DNA of 8,929 bases from Calditrichota bacterium. Its GTDB lineage: Bacteria; Calditrichota; Calditrichia; Calditrichales; Calditrichaceae. Below are positions 1 to 6,359 of this stretch, piece by piece. The notes under the pieces were generated by a model. That model saw only the letters and a list, made by a program, of their open reading frames with translations, was not told where the DNA came from and searched no databases. Made by a program: the position numbers and the translations under genes. The stretch is taken from the NCBI GenBank assembly GCA_024278715.1, contig JAJRSN010000290.1:1-8929 (forward strand), given 5' to 3'. Position 1 is the stretch's first letter. Every line of letters begins with the position of its first letter.

Positions 1-731
1 AAATTCATGCGACGGTGATCATCTTCGTTAAAAACGGAATTGCGATCGAATTTTCCGGTAAGAAGTCCGAAAAGCAGGGGAATGCGTACGATTACTCCGA
101 TTCCGTATTGAAGCGCTTTGGGGAACAGAACTTTTTCCGCTTCGCGTTCCAATAAATTGTATCTTACCTGAATGGAATCGATCAAGTCATGATGCAGATC
201 CAGCAGATGCGCCTGTTCGGTTTCTTTAAAGGATTGGATACTTAATCCGGCATGAAGAATCTTTCCGTCTTTTTTGAGTTGTTCCAGAGCTTCCCAGGGT
301 TCGTCCCGTTCCAGTTTATCCAGATCGGGGCTGTGCAGTTGTAAGATGTCCAGCGCTTCTACGCCTAAACGCTTAATGCTCTGTTCTGCTGCGTAGATCA
401 AATAGTTCTTATCGTAATTTTGGCGAATGGGACCATAGCCTTCGTCGTCTTCTTCGCCGGCAAAATAAAAATCATTACCCGCTTTGGTGGCAATGACAAT
501 ATTCCGTTTGCCGCGTTCTTTAATCACTTTGGCAATCAGTTCTTCGGAATGACCAAATCCGTAAACGTCGGCTGTATCGATTAATATTACTCCGTTATCG
601 ACGGCTTCGTTAAGGGCGCGTAAAGAAATTTCGTCGTCGGTTTTGCCCCAGTTCATGCCGCCGATCGCCCAGGCGCCGAATCCGACTGTGGACACCACCG
701 GACCGCGTTTTCCCAATTGTGTGTATTTCAT
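1..731 (-). CDS. Aldo/keto reductase, N-terminal part (cut by left edge)
   Basis: Predicted cytosolic NAD(P)H-dependent oxidoreductase of the aldo/keto reductase superfamily, which reduces aldehydes and ketones on a TIM barrel; the substrate cannot be told from sequence. Reading the minus strand from the ATG at 731 gives 243 residues without a stop before the window ends. The catalytic tetrad is visible: Asp52 and Tyr57 in IDTADVYG, Lys83 in ATKAG and His133 in QLHSPD. The N-terminus MKYTQLGKRGPVVSTVGFG is the usual first strand, and IPLLFGLLTGKF near residues 217-228 is the conserved late-barrel motif. Family members are usually about 310-340 residues, so some 70-90 C-terminal residues lie off the left edge. 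The start is supported by an AAGGAA-type ribosome site about 5 nt upstream (737-743). It is divergent from the cytochrome operon and probably unrelated in function. Confidence 0.93.
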   Translation of the reverse strand, partial: MKYTQLGKRGPVVSTVGFGAWAIGGMNWGKTDDEISLRALNEAVDNGVILIDTADVYGFGHSEELIAKVIKERGKRNIVIATKAGNDFYFAGEEDDEGYGPIRQNYDKNYLIYAAEQSIKRLGVEALDILQLHSPDLDKLERDEPWEALEQLKKDGKILHAGLSIQSFKETEQAHLLDLHHDLIDSIQVRYNLLEREAEKVLFPKALQYGIGVIVRIPLLFGLLTGKFDRNSVFNEDDHRRMN

Positions 732-983
732 ATTGATTCCTTTCTTTTGTTTTTTTCAAAAAATACAACGTCATTAAATATGGTGCAAATTCCCGTTAAA
801 AAATAAATTTAGAAAAATTTGTAGCTATTTCGGGGAATTAATAGATTCTTTAATTTAGAAACCAGGACAATCGGAAGTCAGGTATTTTGAAGCAAATAAA
901 TATCGGTTCCCGATTTCCTGTTCCGGTTTGAAACAAGGATTTTAACAGTTAAGTTATCAGATAATTTTGATAAGATTGTTGTA
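732..983. promoter_or_regulatory. Divergent intergenic region, presumed promoters both ways
   Basis: This 252-nt AT-rich gap separates the divergent aldo/keto reductase and Rieske genes, so promoters for both should lie here. On the plus strand TAATTTTG at 962-969 matches the Bacteroidota -7 consensus TAnnTTTG exactly, but no convincing -33 TTTG lies at the expected distance; the nearest TTTG is at 927-930, too far upstream. GATAAT at 960-965 could alternatively serve as a sigma70-like -10. No Shine-Dalgarno site precedes the Rieske ATG at 984. On the minus strand TTGCAC followed after 17 nt by TATTTT is a weak candidate for the reductase. I see no operator palindrome, riboswitch or small gene. 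The region's role is inferred from layout. Confidence 0.4.
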
Positions 984-1382
984 ATGAACGGGAAAGAATA
1001 CAAACAATCGCGCCGATCCGCTTTAAAGATTATTACTGGGTTTATTATCGGTTTATTTGTCTATCTTACGGGTCGCTTTACAGAGCGATTTTTGCCCGAG
1101 AGAAGGAAGCTGTCAATTCCGGTTTCCGGCATCAGGCGGGGAATAAACGTTACCGATGCGATTTTTATCCTTAAGACGGAAAATGCCGTTAAGGTTTTGT
1201 CGCGCACGTGTCCGCATCTGGGATGCAAATTGGCTTACAGTCCGCAAAAGCGCATTATTCGGTGTCCCTGCCACGGCAGCCGATTTGAGCCGAACGGGAA
1301 GTATCTGAGCGGACCAGCAAAAAAAGATCTGAAGAGCTTTGATTATCAAATTAACAGCGATCAGCTACAAATTGAAATTTGA
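984..1382 (+). CDS. Rieske [2Fe-2S] iron-sulphur protein of a cytochrome bc complex
   Basis: High-potential [2Fe-2S] subunit that takes the first electron from quinol at the Qo site of the adjacent cytochrome b; membrane anchored with its cluster domain in the periplasm. The 132-residue product starts with a twin-arginine-like sequence (SRRSALK, residues 9-15) followed by one hydrophobic segment at about 16-30, as in Tat-exported, uncleaved Rieske proteins. Box 1 is CPHLGC (Cys76, His78, Cys81) and box 2 is CPCHGS (Cys94, Cys96, His97). Cys76/Cys94 and His78/His97 should bind the cluster, and Cys81/Cys96 should form the stabilising disulphide. The Gly-Pro loop after box 2 is present (SGPA, 109-112). 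At 132 residues it is shorter than mitochondrial-type Rieske proteins and resembles small bacterial b6f-like ones. The ATG is the only plausible start: the frame has a stop at 897-899 and no other start codon between. It is the first gene of a four-gene operon. Confidence 0.95.
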   Translation: MNGKEYKQSRRSALKIITGFIIGLFVYLTGRFTERFLPERRKLSIPVSGIRRGINVTDAIFILKTENAVKVLSRTCPHLGCKLAYSPQKRIIRCPCHGSRFEPNGKYLSGPAKKDLKSFDYQINSDQLQIEI

Positions 1383-1391
1383 GATTTTCTG

Positions 1392-2282
1392 ATGGATTAT
1401 GAGCGTTTGTTCCAAACTCGTCCTTTGCTGCCCAAATTCGGGGAGATTGCTTTAAGCAGTTTGATTATTGCACTTATTTCGGGAATAGCTTTGATTCCGG
1501 GATTTCAATCGCCTTCCGAGCCGTTTAGAAGCGTGAGTCAAATTGTCAATAGCGGATTTTTCGGACATTTTATTCACAGTTGTCATTCGTATGCCGGCGA
1601 TCTGTTTTTAATTGCCGTATTTTTTCATGTTCTCGAATATCTTCTGAAAAAATCCTATTTAAGCTACCATTGGAAAGCGTGGTTATGGTTAGTGGGTTTA
1701 ATGTCGGTTAGTTTGTTTGTCGTTTTTAGCGGATTTTTAACGATCGGCAGCGTGGAAAGCCTGGACGCTTCGAGTATTCTAAAAAACATTCTGTTTGCTT
1801 TTGGCTCTGTCGGAAAGAGCGCGGCAAATTTTTTATTGCTCAGTTCCGAACGCGGCTCCGTATTAACCATTCTTGTTCATCACGCGGGGACATTTACCGT
1901 TTTAACAGTTATTTTGGTTTACGTCCATTTAAAGAGATTTAAGCCGGACGTTTACGCTTTTTATTACGCGTTCATTTTAATTTCACTTTTAGCCGTTGCT
2001 ATTCCGGCGAAATTGGGAATTATGCCGGGCGCCAACGCGGAAGTGGTGAAAGGACCCTGGTATTTTCGCGGGCTGCAAGAGATGTTATCGTGGATGCCCG
2101 TGCGGATTGCGGGAGCTGCTTTACCCGGATTTGTAATTTTAATATTTGCCCTTTTGCCTGTGACACAAAAAAAGCATTTGATTTTGTTAAGGGCGCTTTT
2201 TTTTGTTTTTAGCTTTTATTTGGCGGAAACCCTGATCGCGACTTTTTTACGAGGCGAAGGATGGCAATTAACCGGGTTTTGA
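1392..2282 (+). CDS. Compact cytochrome b (b6/subunit IV-like) of a Rieske/cytochrome b complex
   Basis: Membrane di-haem cytochrome b, the quinol-oxidising core partner of the Rieske protein encoded 9 nt upstream. About seven membrane segments are visible (roughly 17-37, 64-85, 94-118, 157-181, 189-208, 237-256, 262-286), as if cytochrome b6 and subunit IV were fused. At 296 residues it is much shorter than the ~400-residue bc1 protein. Haem ligands are His65 and His79 on the second helix (14 apart) and His164 and His179 on the fourth (15 apart); the 15 spacing is typical of b6-type rather than bc1-type proteins. The Qo motif PEWY appears as GPWY (221-224) within a PWYFRGLQEML stretch. The segment normally ending in LPW reads GFLTIG (114-119). 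The helix A cysteine that binds haem ci in b6f is absent; the only cysteine is Cys64. The start has only a weak ribosome site. The 3' end overlaps the next gene by 22 nt. Confidence 0.9.
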   Translation: MDYERLFQTRPLLPKFGEIALSSLIIALISGIALIPGFQSPSEPFRSVSQIVNSGFFGHFIHSCHSYAGDLFLIAVFFHVLEYLLKKSYLSYHWKAWLWLVGLMSVSLFVVFSGFLTIGSVESLDASSILKNILFAFGSVGKSAANFLLLSSERGSVLTILVHHAGTFTVLTVILVYVHLKRFKPDVYAFYYAFILISLLAVAIPAKLGIMPGANAEVVKGPWYFRGLQEMLSWMPVRIAGAALPGFVILIFALLPVTQKKHLILLRALFFVFSFYLAETLIATFLRGEGWQLTGF

Positions 2283-4045
2283 AATTCAATCTTCCGTTGA
2301 TTTTAGCAGTTGCGGCGTTGAGTTTGTTGATCGTCATTGCTATTATCGATCGCGCCGGAGACCGTTATTCCGGGAGAACGGCTGACCGTTGTTTGGTTTG
2401 CCATTCGGATGTGCGGGATATGAGCGCCTCACACCCTAATAAGGCGTTAGGCTGCTCCGGTTGTCATCTGGGAAACCCTTACGTGAGCGATCGGGAAATC
2501 GCCCATCAGGGGATGGTTAAAAATCCGTCCGATTTACGCATTGTAAAAAAGACCTGCGGGAAAAGCGAATGTCATCCGGTTTGGGCTGAACGCGTTACAC
2601 ATTCGATCATGTCCACCAATGCAGGAATCGTAGCTTCGACACTGTACCAGTGGGACGAACGAAACACGCCTGACGATTCTTTAGCTCATATTGGCGTTGG
2701 TTTGCCCGATACTTCACTGGCAACATCACATTTGCGTAAGATGTGTGCCGGTTGTCATATCAACAAACCGCAGAATGATTTGCCCGGGGAATTCGGCGAG
2801 CGCGGAGGCGGCTGTAATGACTGCCATCTGGTCAATAACGATTCGGCAAGGCATCCTGTTTTGACCGTTCAAATGAAAATTAATGTCTGCGAGAAATGCC
2901 ACAATCGTTCGGATCGGACGGGATTGACATATCAGGGAAAATTTGAGTCCGAAGGCTACGGGACGCCTTATGAGCAAGGCAATTTTTCGGAGCGGAATCT
3001 TTCGGGAGGCAGGTTTTACTATCACATTCCGGCTGACGTTCATTTTGAAGCGGGTATGGTCTGTATCGACTGCCATCCAGCGCAGGACTTAATGGGCGAC
3101 GGGCGGCGTTATCAACATTTAGAGGAGCAGGTTCATATTCGCTGCGAAACCTGCCATCAGGCAAAATTGAGCAAGCCCGCAAAAGAGGCGATGGTTTGGA
3201 AAATCGTTCAAAGCAATCCCGCGCTTCAGGCGCCCAAAGACTCACTTTTGGCAGTAACTGCAAACGGCGTGTTTTTAGCAAATGTTTATCGGCGTTCGGA
3301 CAAAATAGTTTTGAGGCGCAAATCGGACGGGAGAGAATTGGGGATTGTGCAAACGCATTCCAAAGCTGCCTGTAACCTTGCAGGTCACGAGCGTCTTTCG
3401 TGTCAGGGGTGTCATTCGGCGTACACACCGCAATGTTACGGCTGCCACGATGTTTACGATCCGAACAAAAAGCAACAGGATAAAATCAGTTACAAAGAAA
3501 CGCGGGGTCACTGGAGCGAAGGGCGTTCGTATTTGCGTTTCGAAAAACCCACTTTAGGAGTGGATGCCCGAAACCGCATCATGCCTTTTGCACCCGGCTG
3601 TCAGGTTTATTTAACCGTACTTGATGAAAAAGGTAAGGCGGAAAAACAAGAAACGTGGTTGACAATGGCGCCGTTTGATCCGCATTCCACGCGTAAAAGG
3701 GTTCCGCAATGCGCGGATTGTCACAGTTCGGCTAAACGGCTTGGGCTGGGTGAGGGACAGTTATTCCTGACAAACGGAGCGTTGGAAACTCAACCGATTT
3801 ACGATGCGGTGTCAGCCGGACTGGGAAAATTTCCGTTAGAGCAGATGACGACTTTGGACGGTCGGTTAACACAAAAGATGTCGCGTTTAAAAGCCCGACC
3901 GTTTAATCCCACGGAGATCAAACGAATTTATCGAGTAATTTTGTGTTTGACCTGTCATGATAGTTACAAAGATTCCATTTATCGGAATTTTGCCCGGAGC
4001 GTGCAGAGGTACAAGACAAATCCGCGACTTCCGTGCAAGCAATAA
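2261..4045 (+). CDS. Membrane-anchored dodecahaem cytochrome c (12 haem motifs)
   Basis: Periplasmic multihaem c-type cytochrome, probably the electron acceptor or conduit for the Rieske/cytochrome b core; no cytochrome c1 is encoded. The 594-residue protein has one N-terminal hydrophobic segment (about 10-29) with no obvious cleavage site, so it is likely anchored. Eleven CXXCH motifs start at Cys44, 65, 162, 185, 210, 268, 295, 381, 392, 484 and 562, and one CX4CH (CGKSECH) starts at Cys99, giving 12 in all. After the CX4CH comes THSIMSTNAG (113-122), a pattern I recall from other multihaem cytochromes. The C-terminal half carries LGVDARNRI and PHSTRKRVPQCADCH, also present in the next gene, so the two are paralogues. 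Non-haem cysteines are Cys371, Cys447 and Cys592. GAGG at 2251-2254 supports the ATG at 2261, inside the end of cytochrome b. Haem ligation and redox partner are inferred. Confidence 0.92.
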   Translation: MAINRVLKFNLPLILAVAALSLLIVIAIIDRAGDRYSGRTADRCLVCHSDVRDMSASHPNKALGCSGCHLGNPYVSDREIAHQGMVKNPSDLRIVKKTCGKSECHPVWAERVTHSIMSTNAGIVASTLYQWDERNTPDDSLAHIGVGLPDTSLATSHLRKMCAGCHINKPQNDLPGEFGERGGGCNDCHLVNNDSARHPVLTVQMKINVCEKCHNRSDRTGLTYQGKFESEGYGTPYEQGNFSERNLSGGRFYYHIPADVHFEAGMVCIDCHPAQDLMGDGRRYQHLEEQVHIRCETCHQAKLSKPAKEAMVWKIVQSNPALQAPKDSLLAVTANGVFLANVYRRSDKIVLRRKSDGRELGIVQTHSKAACNLAGHERLSCQGCHSAYTPQCYGCHDVYDPNKKQQDKISYKETRGHWSEGRSYLRFEKPTLGVDARNRIMPFAPGCQVYLTVLDEKGKAEKQETWLTMAPFDPHSTRKRVPQCADCHSSAKRLGLGEGQLFLTNGALETQPIYDAVSAGLGKFPLEQMTTLDGRLTQKMSRLKARPFNPTEIKRIYRVILCLTCHDSYKDSIYRNFARSVQRYKTNPRLPCKQ

Positions 4046-4053
4046 GAGGGAAG
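4044..4053 (+). promoter_or_regulatory. Ribosome binding site that sets a TTG start
   Basis: The purine-rich AAGAGGGAAG lies directly at the stop codon of the upstream cytochrome gene. Its GAGG core sits 8-9 nt before the TTG at 4059. The in-frame ATG at 3957 has nothing comparable before it. This argues that translation of the second cytochrome begins at TTG 4059. Confidence 0.75.
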
Positions 4054-4058
4054 ATTTT

Positions 4059-5666
4059 TTGCGCGTATTTTTTATTTTACTAATTGTTTGGCTTTTTTTC
4101 TCAGTAAATTTCGGTACTGCGGGAGAGACCTGCCAATCTTGCCATAAAGATGCGCAAAGCAATTGTAACCTTCGGTGCGGAGATTGTCATCTTTCATCGA
4201 GTGCAGATTTTTTACCAAAGGAAAAGAATCATCCTAAAATTATCCGCAATCCCTCGTTAGAAAAATGGTGGGAAGAAAAATGCGAATCATGCCATTCGGA
4301 AGTCATTCAAAAATTCAGGAATTCTTTGCATTACAGCAACGCGGGAATTATCGATCAAACGCGCTATTTGTGGGGCAAACAAGACGAACCGTTAAAATCT
4401 AACCCGGAAGAATGGAAGACACTGCGTGGGGCGGGCGCGATTTCCAATCCGACAACGGCTGATTTGGCAGATCATTTATTGGCGAGTAAATGTTTTGGCT
4501 GCCATTTTGATGCGGAAATGCGTCGGGCATCCGAAGGGCGGAAACGTGTGGCTGGTTGCGCCGCCTGCCATACTCCGCTTGATCAACAGACAGGCAAGCC
4601 GCTGCACGGGCATCGGTTTCAAAAGAAAGTGGGGGACGAGGTCTGTTTAACTTGCCACAGTGGGAATTACGTTGGCGGAGATTACTACGGATTTTTTGAA
4701 CATGATTATCACCGGGAGTATCAAACTTCGTACGGAAGCAAACCGCTTTTCGGCGCTTACCAGCACCGGCTTGCACGGGATGTCCATCAGCAGGCGGGAA
4801 TGAAGTGCATGGATTGTCACTCTAAAAGCGATGTGACGGGCGACAATGTTATCCGCCATTTTGAGGGTGAACGACCTGCTGTGCGTTGTGAAGATTGCCA
4901 CGGGGGATTCGGTAAAAAAGCGAGTTCTGCGAAAGCAATTAATAAGGCTTTTATTTTTGATTCTGCAATTGCGGCGCATCAAAGTTTCCATGCCCGTGTT
5001 TCGTGTACCGCCTGTCACGCACAATGGTCGTATCAGGATTACGGATTGCACCTGTTTTTGGATGAGACGGACAATTATGAGATGTGGGCAAATTTTTTGT
5101 GGCAGGGCGACGGAGAGGTTTACGATTTACTCAGTACTCAATTGGCAAAAAAGCAGGTTAACCGTCAGAAGGCTTATTCGACAAATAAATTGACCGGAGA
5201 ACGGATTCCCGGCATCTGGTACAAAGGATGGACGTTCAGACGCTGGGAGACACCGATTTTAGGGGTTGATCGAAACGGGAAATTCGGCATTATTCGTCCG
5301 CTTTATCAATATTATGTCACGTATGTAGATTCGCTGGACAGGGTCTGGCTGGATTCGGAGAAGCCAAAACGCAGCGACGGTAAGATCGGCTGGAATTGGG
5401 ATGTCTATCAACCTCACACCATTGGTAAACGCGGACGTAATTGTGAGAGTTGCCATGAAAATCCGAAAGCGGCAGGGCTGGGCATCAGGCAGAGCGTGGG
5501 AGACTCAGCCGCTCATTTTATTACTATTCCTCACAATACGATTCTGCCGGAGGCGCGATTGCTAAATTACAGAGAAAAGCGGCGTTTGTTGGGCAAGAGT
5601 GAGCAATATAAGATTTGGAGAACAAGGGCGTTAAAACGCGGGGGAATAGACGAATTGTATAAATAA
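4059..5666 (+). CDS. Secreted decahaem cytochrome c, paralogue of the upstream cytochrome
   Basis: Periplasmic multihaem cytochrome c of 535 residues, last gene of the operon. I start it at TTG 4059 rather than the in-frame ATG at 3957. The TTG has a good ribosome site, and the protein then opens with a clean signal peptide (MRVFFILLIVWLFFSVNFGTAG, given here as MRVFF to TAG, residues 1-22). The earlier ATG adds 34 residues that merely read through the end of the previous gene. Ten CXXCH motifs start at Cys25, 40, 75, 145, 167, 196, 250, 277, 316 and 462. The order and spacing follow the upstream cytochrome, with shared landmarks: SNAGI (93-97) after haem 3, the ARDVHQQAGMKC stretch before haem 7, WETPILGVD (396-404), and PHTIGKRGRNCESCH with GLG at 473-475. 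It lacks that protein's haem sites 10 and 12; at the site-10 position it reads QDYGLH (326-331) instead of QCYGCH. Likely hands electrons onward from the dodecahaem protein (inference). Confidence 0.9.
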   Translation: MRVFFILLIVWLFFSVNFGTAGETCQSCHKDAQSNCNLRCGDCHLSSSADFLPKEKNHPKIIRNPSLEKWWEEKCESCHSEVIQKFRNSLHYSNAGIIDQTRYLWGKQDEPLKSNPEEWKTLRGAGAISNPTTADLADHLLASKCFGCHFDAEMRRASEGRKRVAGCAACHTPLDQQTGKPLHGHRFQKKVGDEVCLTCHSGNYVGGDYYGFFEHDYHREYQTSYGSKPLFGAYQHRLARDVHQQAGMKCMDCHSKSDVTGDNVIRHFEGERPAVRCEDCHGGFGKKASSAKAINKAFIFDSAIAAHQSFHARVSCTACHAQWSYQDYGLHLFLDETDNYEMWANFLWQGDGEVYDLLSTQLAKKQVNRQKAYSTNKLTGERIPGIWYKGWTFRRWETPILGVDRNGKFGIIRPLYQYYVTYVDSLDRVWLDSEKPKRSDGKIGWNWDVYQPHTIGKRGRNCESCHENPKAAGLGIRQSVGDSAAHFITIPHNTILPEARLLNYREKRRLLGKSEQYKIWRTRALKRGGIDELYK

Positions 5667-5764
5667 CCACAGATTAGACCGCAGATTAATCTAATTACAC
5701 TGATGTCGCTGATTGAGACGAGGTTTTTTTGACTTTTAGTGCTTAAATAAGAGAATTTGTTTTC
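5667..5764 (+). repeat. Dispersed repeat, copy A (CCACAGATTA ... GAGGTTTTTTTGA)
   Basis: It begins on the base after the cytochrome stop codon with CCACAGATTA, then CCGCAGATTA (5679-5688), ATTACACTGAT (5694-5704), GAGGTTTTTTTGA (5720-5732), GCTTAAA and a final TGTTTTC near 5759-5765. Copy B at 5926-6015 shows the same blocks in the same order. The short CACAGATTA core belongs to a family of intergenic repeats common in FCB-group genomes. The shared tail beyond the core suggests duplication of a longer unit. Confidence 0.65.
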
Positions 5765-5825
5765 GTTTCCGTTTCAATTTTAATTTTAAATTCAATTTAT
5801 TCTGTGCGTGCTTGTAGATTTTTTT

Positions 5826-5905
5826 ACCACAGAGTAGCAGAGTACGCTGAGTTTTTTATTGCTTTTTGACCACAGATTAAGCTGATTACAGACCGCAGAT
5901 GAACA
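5826..5905 (+). repeat. CCACAGA-type repeat fragments
   Basis: ACCACAGAGTAGCAGAGTACGCTGAG (26 nt, 5826-5851; key blocks ACCACAGAG, GCAGAG, ACGCTGAG) is a variant of the ACCACAGAG-type intergenic repeat. It is followed by CCACAGATTA at 5870-5879 and CCGCAGATGA at 5893-5902. These are shorter or more diverged members of the family seen in the flanking copies. Confidence 0.5.
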
Positions 5906-5925
5906 CATATTACGCTGATTTCGGA

Positions 5926-6015
5926 CCACAGATTAACATGATTACACTGATTGCACAGATTAATAAATTGAGGTTTTTTTGATTATTAGAGCTTAAAATT
6001 GGAGAGTCTGTTTTC
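5926..6015 (+). repeat. Dispersed repeat, copy B
   Basis: CCACAGATTA (5926-5935), ATTACACTGAT (5941-5951), GCACAGATTA (5953-5962), GAGGTTTTTTTGA (5970-5982), GCTTAAA (5991-5997) and TGTTTTC (6009-6015) recur in the same order as copy A with scattered substitutions. An inverted trace of the family, AATCTGTGTAAT, lies at 6291-6302. Confidence 0.65.
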
Positions 6016-6051
6016 TTCTTAATTCTCTAGTTCGCTCTGAAAACCTTGTTC

Positions 6052-6131
6052 TGTCATATCGAACGAAGTGAGAAATCTTGTAACTTTTACAAAAGCAAAA
6101 GATTTCTGGTCGCATGGTGTTCAAAATGAAA
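6052..6131. repeat. Diverged long inverted repeat (GAACGAAGTGAGAAATCTT family)
   Basis: The left arm, TGTCATATCGAACGAAGTGAG then AAATCTT, closely resembles an intergenic repeat seen in many FCB-type genomes (GTCATTTCGAACGAAGTGAGAAATCT). Its inner stem AGAAATCTT (6071-6079) pairs perfectly with AAGATTTCT (6099-6107) across a 19-nt loop. The outer right arm ends TTCAAAATGAAA and still partly matches TTTC-AT-GAAC of the left arm, so the whole is an eroded hairpin or MITE-like unit. It encodes nothing. Confidence 0.6.
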
Positions 6132-6318
6132 ATTACAGACCTTTCATAGCGGACATACGATTATTTTTTGAACCTAACTTTAGTAATCTAAAAAAATAAG
6201 TCTGTTTTTGCTGTCGGAAACGGGGATAATTTTAGTAAACGGTTATCAAGTTCTCAAAAGATAAACAATTACAATCAGTAGCAGCGGGAAAATCTGTGTA
6301 ATTTCGACAGTGTTTTTC

Positions 6319-6359
6319 AAGCCCCTAAAGGGGCTTCCATAAGGTCGTAAACGACCTAC
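6319..6359 (-). repeat. Two adjacent perfect palindromes, REP-like
   Basis: AAGCCCC-TAAA-GGGGCTT (6319-6336) and AGGTCGT-AA-ACGACCT (6342-6357) are perfect inverted repeats 5 nt apart. Read on the minus strand, GTAG directly opens the GTCGTTTACGAC hairpin. This is the arrangement of REP elements mobilised by RAYT transposases (a GTAG-type tetranucleotide next to a short hairpin). No RAYT gene is present, so the assignment rests on structure alone. Confidence 0.5.

Noticed and set aside
750..790. TATTTTTTG on the minus strand as a TAnnTTTG promoter box for the aldo/keto reductase
   Set aside because: It is one base longer than the consensus within a T-rich run, so the match may be chance.
3371..3388. 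CNLAGH (Cys371-His376) as a thirteenth haem motif in the dodecahaem cytochrome
   Set aside because: It has only one cysteine and no CH pair, so it is not a c-type haem attachment site.
2880..3428. 182-codon open frame antisense to the dodecahaem cytochrome
   Set aside because: It is the mirror of a strongly supported gene with 12 haem motifs; its protein has no recognisable domain.
5683..5692. AGATTAATCT palindrome as an operator
   Set aside because: It lies inside repeat copy A downstream of an operon and between converging genes, where no promoter is expected.
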